Positions 44,058 to 51,742 of a DNA stretch of 64,000 nt are shown piece by piece. A model generated the notes under the pieces. That model made no database searches, was not told where the DNA came from, and saw only the letters and a program-made list of their open reading frames with translations. Every line of letters begins with the position of its first letter. Position 1 is the first letter of the stretch. Origin of the DNA: Streptomyces sp. GESEQ-35 (GTDB taxonomy: Bacteria > Actinomycetota > Actinomycetes > Streptomycetales > Streptomycetaceae); contig NZ_JAFFSX010000008.1 in assembly GCF_017948485.1 (NCBI RefSeq), forward strand, positions 1 through 64,000. Reading direction: 5' to 3'. Both the position numbers and the translations under genes were made by a program.

Positions 44058-44368
44058 GGTGCTCGCCCCACTTGAATCAAATAGGATTCCGGTTTGCCCG
44101 CGATGCTGGGGGAGGGCTCATTGCCACGTCAAGACTCGTGCAGCGATTGGCTCTTCATTGGGCTGGCGGCAGATCACATAGGATTTCTGGCGGAGTTGAG
44201 AAGAGGGCCGCGGGAGGACGGTGACCGTCCCGGCCGGACTGAACCCTGTGGCCGACGTCCGTAAATGTTGAAGAAGTGACCTATCCACCCGTCTGGGAAA
44301 AGATGCGTGCTCTGTGACTCTGTGGTGATCTGGGTTGTGGAGGGGGTGACCCCAGAGGAGATGGTGAT
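44058..44368. promoter_or_regulatory. 311-bp divergent region with GAATC-N6-GATTC and ATAGGATT repeats
   Basis: This region separates the sugar importer operon from the unknown five-gene operon. GAATC (44074-44078) and GATTC (44085-44089) form an inverted repeat just upstream of the binding-protein gene. ATAGGATT occurs at 44081-44088 and again at 44178-44185. These are candidate sites for the GntR regulator, though the first overlaps the leader. The rightward operon begins after AGAGGAG at 44354-44360. No gene fits between. Confidence 0.4.
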
Positions 44369-44557
44369 ATGCCTTCCACTGACAAGGCGTTCGAGGACAT
44401 CACGGGTGTCCGGAGCATCGACATCGAGGCGGCACTCGACCCCGCCGAGCCCGACGGTGCATTCCGCGACAGCCGCGAGTGCGCCGCGCTGGCGCTGCTC
44501 TCCGCGGACACCAAACTGCTGCTGTCCCCGCCGACCCCTCGCCCCAAGAAGGGCTGA
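44369..44557 (+). CDS. Small 62-residue protein of unknown function, first gene of an uncharacterised operon
   Basis: A 62-residue peptide with a good ribosome site (AGAGGAG, 8 nt before the ATG) and typical third-position GC. The N-terminal two thirds are acidic (FEDITGVRSIDIEAALDPAE), there is a single Cys at residue 38, and the C-terminus is a Leu/Pro-rich, basic tail (LLLSPPTPRPKKG). An acidic leader followed by a distinct short tail is the layout of a ribosomally made peptide precursor, but no known core motif is recognisable. It could equally be a small partner protein. It lies 22 nt before the next gene. Confidence 0.6.
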   Translation: MPSTDKAFEDITGVRSIDIEAALDPAEPDGAFRDSRECAALALLSADTKLLLSPPTPRPKKG

Positions 44558-44579
44558 GCGGACTGACGGGAGCAGCTGA

Positions 44580-45275
44580 ATGGAGCAGTCAGGCGCTACG
44601 CCTCTCTTGCAGGGCGCGGTGCAGGACGCTGCGTCGGACGTGGTCTCCGCCCTTCGGGGCGGAGACCACGTCCGAGTGTCCGGCACAGGAGCAGTCGACG
44701 GCCACGGGGGAAGCCTCGCGCTCGCAGCCGTACGTGTGTTGGGAGCGGACCTGCTGTTGCCGCACGTCCTCTTCCACACCCCGCCCGCCCCCGAGACCCT
44801 CACCGCGTTCCAGGAGACCGTGGAGGCCTTCCCGCCCCGCACCGACGCGGCCCCCACCGTCAAGTGGAGCCATTGGGCCATGAGTTGCACCCTGCGGCGG
44901 CTCGACACGCCCCTGAAGGACGCACCCGTGGAACCCGACGCCGACTGGCTCGACGAGGCGAGCTGGCAGGTTCTGACGCACCAACTCGCCGTCCTGGCCC
45001 CGCTCGCGCTGCCCGGTGCGGACTGCGCCGTGGCCCGCGTGACCCGGCACCGCCCGGTCGACGTGGCCCGGGGCTTCGTACGGGCCGTACGACGCAGGGA
45101 CTGGCAGCAGGCGGCCGGGGCAGGACGCTGGCTGACCCTTCTCGACGGGGTACCGGACACGCTCGGCCTTGAGGCGGGGCTGGACTTCGTGGAACTGATG
45201 GGCGGCAGCGACCCCCGGGTGGCCCTCCAGGTACAGGCGGCACGGGTCATGCGGGCCGCCGGAGCCCTCGTATGA
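44580..45275 (+). CDS. Protein of unknown function, second gene of the uncharacterised operon
   Basis: A 231-residue cytoplasmic-looking protein without signal peptide or membrane segment. I do not recognise a family. It is rich in Ala/Leu helices in the C-terminal half and carries WSHWAMSCTLRRLD near the middle and a possible alpha-solenoid-like end (DPRVALQVQAARVMRAAG). GGGAG precedes its ATG, and its stop overlaps the start of the next gene (ATGA). The strict coupling implies it works with the two paralogues that follow. Confidence 0.7.
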   Translation: MEQSGATPLLQGAVQDAASDVVSALRGGDHVRVSGTGAVDGHGGSLALAAVRVLGADLLLPHVLFHTPPAPETLTAFQETVEAFPPRTDAAPTVKWSHWAMSCTLRRLDTPLKDAPVEPDADWLDEASWQVLTHQLAVLAPLALPGADCAVARVTRHRPVDVARGFVRAVRRRDWQQAAGAGRWLTLLDGVPDTLGLEAGLDFVELMGGSDPRVALQVQAARVMRAAGALV

Positions 45276-46267
45276 CCGCCGTGGGCGTCAGGGAGATCCG
45301 GGAGGTGGCAGCCGGCGCCTTCGCCTGGCTGTCCGGGCATCGCGGCGATTTCGCGTTGGGGGAGGACGCGCTCACCGTGGACGGCCAGGTGGACGCCACC
45401 TGGAAACCGCTCGGGGAGCTGGCCCAGACCTGCGCGAGCGTGCGGTCGCACACCCCGCCGTCGGACCCGCTGCACGGGTGCGCGTCGGACCTGCTGCGGT
45501 TCGCCTGGCAGCAGACCGGCCGGGGCGAGCTCTTCCTCCGGCTCCAGCGGCTGGAGCCCTTCGCGACGTACCCCCTGGAGGTCTACTCCGTCTTCGCCTC
45601 GGCAGGGCTGCGGCACTCCGGGTACGAGGCCGCCGCGGCCACGACGGCCCGCACCCGGGGCTGGCGGCTCACCGAGCAGGATCCGACCCGCCGGCTCGGC
45701 GTCCTGAGAGCCGAGCGGCGCAGCGGCATCCACCGGCCCGAGCAGGACACCCAGGTGCTGCGGCGCACCTGGCTGGGCGGCCTGCCGGAACCATGGACGT
45801 TCGAGCGCTCCTCGGGGTACGCGCTCACCCACGTCGTCTTCCACCTCACCGACTGGGGCCGCCGCCCTGAGGGCGTCCCCGCGGACCTGGCCGCCTACCT
45901 CGCCCACTGGCTGCCGCCCTGGCTCGACACCTGCCTGGACGCCGGGATGTGGGACCTGAGCTGCGAGCTGCTGGTCGTGTCCGCGAGCCTGCCGTGCCCG
46001 CCCGACCCCGCGACCCTCCAGGACGCGTGGACCCGGATCGCGCGGGCGCAGCACGACTCCGGCGCGCTCCCGCAGCAGGACCCCCAGGACGGGGCCGGAG
46101 CGGATCCGGAGCCGGACTTCCTCCACTGCTACCACTCCACGCTGATGGCCGCCTTCGCGGCGGCCCAGACCGTCAAGTGCCTGGCCGGCGAGGACGGCGG
46201 AGACGATCGCGGACCGCACACAGGCGGCATCCAGAACCGGTACGGGAAACAAGGAGTGCCCGGATGA
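45272..46267 (+). CDS. Uncharacterised protein, paralogue A (possibly DUF6895 family)
   Basis: A 331-residue protein of unknown function, predicted mostly helical and soluble. It shares with the next gene product the blocks KPLGELAQTC, LQRLEPFATYPLEVYS, DPTRRLGVLRAERR, TWLGGLPEPWTF, THVVFHLTDWGRRPEG and YHSTLMAAFA. The HxxxHxxD within THVVFHLTDWG could bind a metal or act as a catalytic site. From memory the pattern resembles Pfam DUF6895; that is unverified. The last 25 residues are a disordered Gly/Asp-rich tail absent from paralogue B. Both its start and its stop overlap neighbours by 4 bp. Confidence 0.7.
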   Translation: MTAVGVREIREVAAGAFAWLSGHRGDFALGEDALTVDGQVDATWKPLGELAQTCASVRSHTPPSDPLHGCASDLLRFAWQQTGRGELFLRLQRLEPFATYPLEVYSVFASAGLRHSGYEAAAATTARTRGWRLTEQDPTRRLGVLRAERRSGIHRPEQDTQVLRRTWLGGLPEPWTFERSSGYALTHVVFHLTDWGRRPEGVPADLAAYLAHWLPPWLDTCLDAGMWDLSCELLVVSASLPCPPDPATLQDAWTRIARAQHDSGALPQQDPQDGAGADPEPDFLHCYHSTLMAAFAAAQTVKCLAGEDGGDDRGPHTGGIQNRYGKQGVPG

Positions 46268-47184
46268 CCGACACCCGGCTGATGCACACCGTCGGCGTCC
46301 GCGCCCTGGAGTGGCTGTGGGCCCATCGCGACGGATTCCGCCTGGAGCCCGACGTCGACCCGGAAGTGGGCTTCCTGGAGCGTTTCAAACCGGTCGGCGA
46401 ACTGGCCCTGATCTGCCGGGTGTTGTTCCGCGAAGGGGTGGCCGGATCACAACAGGCCGACCTGGCACGCCGGTTGGTGGACCACACCTGGCGACACACG
46501 CTGGACGGCGGCCGCATGCTGGTACGCGGCCAGCGCATCGAGCCGCTGTCGCCCATCCCGTTCGAGGTGTACCTCCCGTACAAGGAACTGGGGTACAGCG
46601 AGCCCGAAGTGGAGCGAACAACCGTCTTCTACCACCGGCTGAACAGCTGGGCCGCCCTCGAGCTGGATCCGACCCGACGCCTCGGACTCGCCGCGTTCCA
46701 GCGCCGCTTCGGTCTCACGTCCCGCCCGCCCGAGGCGGACCTCGTCGGCTCGACCTGGCTGGCCCGCACGCCCGAGCCGTGGACGGTGAGCGGGCACATC
46801 GCCTACGACATCACCCACGCGGTGTTCCATCTCACCGACTGGGGAGAGCGCCCCGACGGACTGCCGCCGGACATCGCCGACTACCTCGCCACCTGGCTGC
46901 CGGTCTGGATCGACGACTGGCTGGACCTCAAGCGCTGGGACCTGCTCGGCGAACTCCTCGTCGTCGACGCCTGTCTGCCCCGCCCGACCCTGGACGCACG
47001 GGCCTGGGAGGGCTTCGCGGCCGCGCAGCAGCCGAACGGTGCCATGCCCGCCATCGGCACCGTGCCCGAGGGCGAACCGGACGAGGTGTTCGACATCGTC
47101 TACCACCCGACGCTGGTAGCCGCCTTCGCCTCGGTACTGGCCACCTCACGCGCCCTCACCCAGTTGGCGCACGCCACCTCATGA
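46264..47184 (+). CDS. Uncharacterised protein, paralogue B (possibly DUF6895 family)
   Basis: A 306-residue homologue of the preceding protein. Conserved blocks in the same order are KPVGELALIC, GQRIEPLSPIPFEVYL, DPTRRLGLAAFQRR, TWLARTPEPWTV, THAVFHLTDWGERPDG, WDLLGELLVVDACLPRP and YHPTLVAAFA. The two copies have diverged well beyond recent duplication, so they probably have separate roles or form a heterodimer. No signal peptide or membrane segment is seen. It overlaps the previous and following genes (ATGA at 46264 and 47181). Confidence 0.7.
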   Translation: MTDTRLMHTVGVRALEWLWAHRDGFRLEPDVDPEVGFLERFKPVGELALICRVLFREGVAGSQQADLARRLVDHTWRHTLDGGRMLVRGQRIEPLSPIPFEVYLPYKELGYSEPEVERTTVFYHRLNSWAALELDPTRRLGLAAFQRRFGLTSRPPEADLVGSTWLARTPEPWTVSGHIAYDITHAVFHLTDWGERPDGLPPDIADYLATWLPVWIDDWLDLKRWDLLGELLVVDACLPRPTLDARAWEGFAAAQQPNGAMPAIGTVPEGEPDEVFDIVYHPTLVAAFASVLATSRALTQLAHATS

Positions 47185-48260
47185 CCGGGGGATCCACGCC
47201 CTGGCCGGGCGGTGCCGAGGACCTGGACCATGCCCGCACGGGCGCCCCACTCGGCAGCGACGACGCGCTGCGGGAGCGGCTGGAGAGCGCCGTCGACGCC
47301 GTCGACGCGCCCGACACCGTCTTCGCCGTCTCCCGTTCCGGTCACCGCACCCTGCACTGCGGTGGCACAGCCGCGCCCCCGCCGGTCGCCCGCGAGGACC
47401 TGCGCTACGAGATCGGGTCGGCCTCGAAGACGTTCACCGGACTGCTGCTGGCCCAGCTCATCCAGCGTGGCCTGCTGTCCGGAGGCGAGCCGGCGGCCGC
47501 CTGCCTGGACCCGGGCCGGCGGACCGACCCGGCCCCGGTGACACTCGCCCACCTCATCACGCACACCGCCGGACTGCCCGCCCTGCCGGCCGACTTCTAC
47601 GTACGGGCACTGCCCGCCTGGCAGACCAATCCCTACGGTCGCTATCCCGCCGAGCGGGTGATCGACGCCTTCCTGCGCCGGCGCACCCGGTACCGGCCCG
47701 GCACCCGGTGGGACTACTCCAACTTCGGCGTCGCCGTGCTCGGCCACGCGGTCGCCGCGGCGGCGGGCACGTCATGGGAGGAGCTGCTCGGCTCACACGT
47801 GCTGCGTCCGCTCGGCCTGAGCGGCACGGCCCTGCGCGCGGAGGACCCGAAGACGGACGCCGCCGGCCACGGCAAGGACGGCCGTACGCGCACCCTCGCC
47901 TTCGACGCCGGCGGCTTCCAGGCGGCGGGTGCCGTCCGCGCCACCCCGCACGACCTGCTGACGTTCCTCGAAGCGCACCTCGACCCGGCCGGCTCCCCGC
48001 TGGCCGACGCGCTGCGGGCGGTGCGCACGCCCGTGCTCCGACGCGGCCTGGGACACCGGCATGTGCACACGATGGCGTGGTTCCGGCACCCCACGAACGA
48101 CGGACCGATGTACTTCCACAGCGGCGCGACCCTTGGCCAGCAGGCCTTCCTGGGCTTCAGGCCCGACACGGGCACGGCCCTGGTCGCCCTGTGCACCCGC
48201 CGTTTCCGCGCCCGCGACCCTTTCATCGCCACCGCGTATGCGCTCCTCGCGGAGGACTAG
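47181..48260 (+). CDS. Serine beta-lactamase-fold hydrolase (class C/DD-peptidase-like)
   Basis: A 359-residue protein of the beta-lactamase/penicillin-binding fold. The active-site motifs are complete: S80-A-S-K83, Y179-S-N181 and H313-S-G in place of KTG. The HSG form is common in esterase/aminohydrolase members of the family (EstB, D-aminopeptidases, peptide-cyclising PBP-type thioesterases) rather than in resistance enzymes. There is no signal peptide, so it acts in the cytoplasm, which also argues against cell-wall or antibiotic substrates. It is the last gene of the operon, started by ATGA coupling. Confidence 0.85.
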   Translation: MTGGSTPWPGGAEDLDHARTGAPLGSDDALRERLESAVDAVDAPDTVFAVSRSGHRTLHCGGTAAPPPVAREDLRYEIGSASKTFTGLLLAQLIQRGLLSGGEPAAACLDPGRRTDPAPVTLAHLITHTAGLPALPADFYVRALPAWQTNPYGRYPAERVIDAFLRRRTRYRPGTRWDYSNFGVAVLGHAVAAAAGTSWEELLGSHVLRPLGLSGTALRAEDPKTDAAGHGKDGRTRTLAFDAGGFQAAGAVRATPHDLLTFLEAHLDPAGSPLADALRAVRTPVLRRGLGHRHVHTMAWFRHPTNDGPMYFHSGATLGQQAFLGFRPDTGTALVALCTRRFRARDPFIATAYALLAED

Positions 48261-48407
48261 GTGTGCTGTTCGGGCACGTTGGTGACGGTACGCGGGTCTT
48301 GCCGCTCGACGCACCAGGACCCGCTCACCTGCGCCGATGAGGCACCGTTGGATTCCTGCGACCTTATCCGCCGGACAGGCCCTGGCGGGAAACCGGGGAG
48401 TAGCGGA

Positions 48408-48436
48408 CGGTGCGGGAGCAGCGCGCCCCCGCACCG
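48408..48436. terminator. 9-bp hairpin between convergent genes
   Basis: CGGTGCGGG and CCCGCACCG form a perfect stem around an 11-nt loop, 17 nt beyond the stop of the minus-strand protease gene and 148 nt beyond the hydrolase stop. It probably ends transcription of the protease gene and may stop read-through from the left. Confidence 0.6.
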
Positions 48437-48453
48437 GTAGAGCCGTACGACTC

Positions 48454-49812
48454 CTACAACCGCTGCCACAGGGCCGGAGTGGCGCCCGGCGACCACGCGC
48501 CCTGCGCCTGGTGGCTCTGGAGGCACTGATACCGCGCACCGGCGTGGGTCACCGTGGCGCCGGCCTCGTAGACCCGGCCCGCGCTCCAAACGCTCGGCGC
48601 CCCGTTGCCCTGGGGAGTTTCGGACGCGGCCGCGGTCTTCAGAACGAGGCCGAAGTCGCTGAGAATCGGGTTGATCGGCTGGTAGTAGGTGGTCCCGCCG
48701 CTCGTGCAGTCACCCGAGCCGCCGGAGGTCACGCCCTGCGCCTGGGCGCCGGAGACGTACGAGCCGCCGGAGTCACCCGGCTCGGCACACACCGTGGTCT
48801 GGGTCACGCCGTCGACGGTGCCCTGCGAGTAGCTGACACTCGTGTTGTGCTGCTCGATGGTGCCGCAGTGCCATCCGGTGGTGGAGCCGGAGCGGCAGAT
48901 CGACGCCCCGACGAGTGCCTGGACCGAGCCGGTGATCTGGACCTTCTGACCACCCTCCCCCTTGACGTCGGGCGTGGCGGTCCAGTCGCTGTTGACCTTC
49001 ACCCAGGACATGTCCTTGCCGGGGAACGTGGAGGCCTGGAACGAGCCCTGGTCGGCCATGTTGAAGCCGGTGGTCGTGTCGCCCGCGTTGCCGCAGTGGC
49101 CCGCACTGGCGAAGCCCTGCTGCTGTTCCTTGGTGATGGAGAACCCGATGGAGCAACGGGCCGAGCTGTCGATGTAGTAGGCCTCGCCGCCCACGACGTC
49201 ATCGAGCACCCGTGGCCGTTCCGCCGAAACGCGGACGCCCACGTCCTTGACGCCGGCGGCCTTGATGAAGGCGGTGGCGGCCGACTGCTTGGTCGCCTGG
49301 ACCACGACCCGGTTCGCCGGCACGTCGACGTACCAGACCGGTGTGTCGCGCGTCTTCACGCGGGCGGCGGCCACATCCAGCTGCTTCTTGGCGGCCTGGA
49401 GCTCGCTCAATGGCCGTTTGACGACCGCGGCCTTCGCGCCCTGGGCCCGGATGGCGGGCGCGTCGGCGGCATCGGTGGTCGCGACGGTGAGCTCGGCGGA
49501 GGTCTTCCCCCGCACCCAGGCCCCGGCGAAGCGCGGGCCCAGGGCGTTCCGGAGGCGACCCGCACGGGTGCCCGCCTCCGCCTCATTGACCAACCGCGTG
49601 GCCGCCTGACCCGGCGTCAGCCTGAGGTCACGCTCCATGGCACGCAGCAACGCCGCCGATGGTCTGTCGGCACCGAGCGTCTGTGCGGCGGTGGACCCGG
49701 GCACCGGCTTGGGTGGCTCGGCCGCCGCGGCCGGGGTGAATCCGGCGAGCACGAGGGTGCCGAGAGCGGTCAGGGCGACGCGGCGACGGGCCGCGGCATG
49801 TCTGCCGACCAT
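48454..49812 (-). CDS. Secreted streptogrisin/alpha-lytic-type serine protease with chitin-binding domain
   Basis: A 452-residue preproprotease of family S1. The Sec signal ends near residue 31, and the propeptide (about 32-205) assists folding and is cleaved before VVGGEAYYI. The mature protease has the triad His239 (ASAGHC), Asp267 (KDMSW) and Ser348 (GDSGG), with paired cysteines C220/C240 and C342/C369 in positions typical of streptogrisins. The last about 45 residues (WSAGRVYEAGATV to ALWQRL) are a CBM5/12-type chitin-binding module. ATG 49812 follows TGGAGGT. It degrades protein while attached to chitin-containing material. Confidence 0.9.
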   Translation of the reverse strand: MVGRHAAARRRVALTALGTLVLAGFTPAAAAEPPKPVPGSTAAQTLGADRPSAALLRAMERDLRLTPGQAATRLVNEAEAGTRAGRLRNALGPRFAGAWVRGKTSAELTVATTDAADAPAIRAQGAKAAVVKRPLSELQAAKKQLDVAAARVKTRDTPVWYVDVPANRVVVQATKQSAATAFIKAAGVKDVGVRVSAERPRVLDDVVGGEAYYIDSSARCSIGFSITKEQQQGFASAGHCGNAGDTTTGFNMADQGSFQASTFPGKDMSWVKVNSDWTATPDVKGEGGQKVQITGSVQALVGASICRSGSTTGWHCGTIEQHNTSVSYSQGTVDGVTQTTVCAEPGDSGGSYVSGAQAQGVTSGGSGDCTSGGTTYYQPINPILSDFGLVLKTAAASETPQGNGAPSVWSAGRVYEAGATVTHAGARYQCLQSHQAQGAWSPGATPALWQRL

Positions 49813-49851
49813 GCGATGTACCTCCAGCGAGTACGGGTGAGAATCGACAAA

Positions 49852-49865
49852 GTCAAGTACTTGAC
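49852..49865. promoter_or_regulatory. 14-bp perfect palindrome GTCAAGTACTTGAC upstream of the protease
   Basis: The palindrome lies 40 nt upstream of the protease start, in the 205-bp divergent gap shared with a methyltransferase. It contains a TTGAC -35-like hexamer in each direction, so a protein bound there would block or position RNA polymerase. The cognate regulator is unknown. Confidence 0.5.
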
Positions 49866-50017
49866 GGAAAGACACGAGTCCATGTCGAAAACTTCGTCTT
49901 TTCGCGCTTTGGGGGACGTTGGGTGGTGCCATGTGCGCCAGGCGGAGGGAAGCCGGCTTGCGGACCGGTGCAACGCCGGGCACGCCCTGCCTGTGACCGA
50001 TGAGAGGAAGGACCCAA

Positions 50018-50809
50018 GTGGCCGACTATTCACTGACCCTCAGCGACTCGGAGATCGAGCGCTACCGACTCATGGCCGACGCCGCCGAGCAGTGGGAACG
50101 CGACCTGTGGGTGTCCGCCGGAGCGGTCCCCGGCGCGCGGATCGCCGACGTGGGATGCGGACCCGGCGCGATCGCGGTGCGGTTGGCGGGCAGAGCCGCC
50201 CCGGACGGCGTCGTATGGGCGGTCGACCGGGACAGTGACGCGCTGGCCGTGGCCTCGACGCTCGCCGCGCGATCCGGCGTACCGATGCACACCGCCATCG
50301 GGTCCGCCGATGCCACCGGGCTTGACGAGGGCACCTTCGACCTGGTGATGCTCCGGCACGTGCTGGCCCACAACGGCGGCCAGGAGCAGGCGATCGTCGA
50401 CCACCTCGCCACGCTGGCCAGGCCCGGCGGCGCGGTGTACCTCGCCGACATCGACGCGAGCTCTTTCCGCCTGCGGGGAGCCCCTCCCGAGTACGAGGAG
50501 ATGGACGACCGGTACCGCGAACTGCACCGACGCCGGGGCAATGACCTGACCGTCGGCACCCGGCTCGACGAACTGCTCACCGGCGCCGGCCTGGAAGTGG
50601 TCGCCTTCGAAGGCCACATCAATGTCATCGCGCCCCCGCCCGGCATGCGAGGACCCGTCTGGGCCGCCCGGGACACCCTTGTCGCCGAGGGGCTGGCCAC
50701 CCCGGACGACATCGCCCGCTGGGACGACGCCTTCCGGCGGGCCGAGCACGACGTGAGCGGGCGCCGCTTCTTCGCCGCCAACTTCGTCGCCGTCGGCCGA
50801 CGCGCCTGA
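50018..50809 (+). CDS. SAM-dependent methyltransferase (class I)
   Basis: A 263-residue class I methyltransferase. The SAM-binding motif I is IADVGCGPGAIAVRLAG (about residues 42-58), followed by the acidic residue in VWAVDRD and motif post-I/II DLVMLRHVLAHNG. The GTG at 50018 has GGAAGGA 5 nt upstream. The substrate is not evident. It is transcribed away from the protease gene and ends 13 nt before the convergent hydratase gene. Confidence 0.85.
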   Translation: MADYSLTLSDSEIERYRLMADAAEQWERDLWVSAGAVPGARIADVGCGPGAIAVRLAGRAAPDGVVWAVDRDSDALAVASTLAARSGVPMHTAIGSADATGLDEGTFDLVMLRHVLAHNGGQEQAIVDHLATLARPGGAVYLADIDASSFRLRGAPPEYEEMDDRYRELHRRRGNDLTVGTRLDELLTGAGLEVVAFEGHINVIAPPPGMRGPVWAARDTLVAEGLATPDDIARWDDAFRRAEHDVSGRRFFAANFVAVGRRA

Positions 50810-50822
50810 CAGCAGGGGCGGC

Positions 50823-51686
50823 TCAGGCGAAGGTCACCTCGGCGGTGGCGTGCCGCGCCTCGCGGTGGGTCGCGATGCGGAGCTGGGCCTGTCCGCCGGT
50901 GGATGTCGCGTCGGCGAGGAGGTGCTCGCCGACGAACGCAGGCCGGTGCAGCCGGTAGGACAGCGACCGCACCTGCCGCTCCGGGGCGTTCCTGCGCACC
51001 GGTTCCAGCATGAGCAGGGCCAGCAGGGGGCCGTGGACGACGAGGCCGGGGTAGCCCTCGATGTCACGGCAGTACGGGGCGTCGTAGTGGATGCGGTGGG
51101 CGTTGGCGGTGAGCGCGCTGAACCGGAACAGCAGGGTTTCGTCCGGTTGCAGGCGCAGCGGCCAGGGCCTCTCGGGCCGGGGCACGGATGAGTTGTCGGG
51201 CACGGTGGGGTGCTGCGGGGCCGAGCCGTGCCCCGACCGGTAGACGATGTCCTGCTCCTCGACCAGACAGGTGCGGCCGTGCTGCCGGAACTCCTGGCGT
51301 TCGGTGACGAACAGCAGGGCGCCGCTGCGTCCCTGCTTGGGGGTGACCGCGGCCAGGCTGCTGATGCGTTCGGCCGGTTCGCCGAGTCGCAGAGGCTCGG
51401 TGATCTCGCAGCGTCCGCCGGCGAACATCCGCCGACGTTCGGGAATCGGCGGCAGGAAGCGGGCGTCGCGCAGGTGTCCGTCGGGTCCGAGGGACTGCTG
51501 GGGCGGCCAGTGCAGGAAGTACAGCCACTGCCAGAGCGGCGGCAGCGGCTGACCCGACCCGGCAGCCGTGTCGGGCAGGTCCAGCAGCGCCGACAGGGCC
51601 GCCGCCGGACCGGGCGACAGGGCGTCCTCGTCGGCGACCGGCTCGGGATGCCATGACTCCACGTAGGAGGCGAGGGAGACGGGCAT
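50823..51686 (-). CDS. MaoC/FAS1-like hydratase (mesaconyl-C4-CoA hydratase-type)
   Basis: A 287-residue double-hotdog protein of the type annotated as mesaconyl-C4-CoA hydratase or HTD2-like dehydratase. The N-terminal half contains RMFAGGRCEI and ERISSLAAVTPKQGRSG. The C-terminal hotdog has FRFSALTANAHRIHYD and YPGLVVHGPLLALLMLE, with the catalytic Asp/His typical of R-hydratases. It adds water to an unsaturated CoA thioester. It is downstream of an alpha/beta hydrolase and a LysR gene and opposite an acyl-CoA dehydrogenase, so a short acyl-CoA oxidation route is likely. Confidence 0.82.
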   Translation of the reverse strand: MPVSLASYVESWHPEPVADEDALSPGPAAALSALLDLPDTAAGSGQPLPPLWQWLYFLHWPPQQSLGPDGHLRDARFLPPIPERRRMFAGGRCEITEPLRLGEPAERISSLAAVTPKQGRSGALLFVTERQEFRQHGRTCLVEEQDIVYRSGHGSAPQHPTVPDNSSVPRPERPWPLRLQPDETLLFRFSALTANAHRIHYDAPYCRDIEGYPGLVVHGPLLALLMLEPVRRNAPERQVRSLSYRLHRPAFVGEHLLADATSTGGQAQLRIATHREARHATAEVTFA

Positions 51687-51742
51687 GGGCGTCGTGTCCT
51701 TGTGCGGTGGGGGAGTGGTGATCTTGTCGGGTGTGCCTCCGG

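Noticed and set aside
44369..48260. Classical lanthipeptide, lasso peptide or thiopeptide cluster
   Set aside because: None of the operon products resembles LanB, LanC, LanM, YcaO, radical-SAM, RRE or lasso-cyclase proteins, so no known RiPP class can be assigned.
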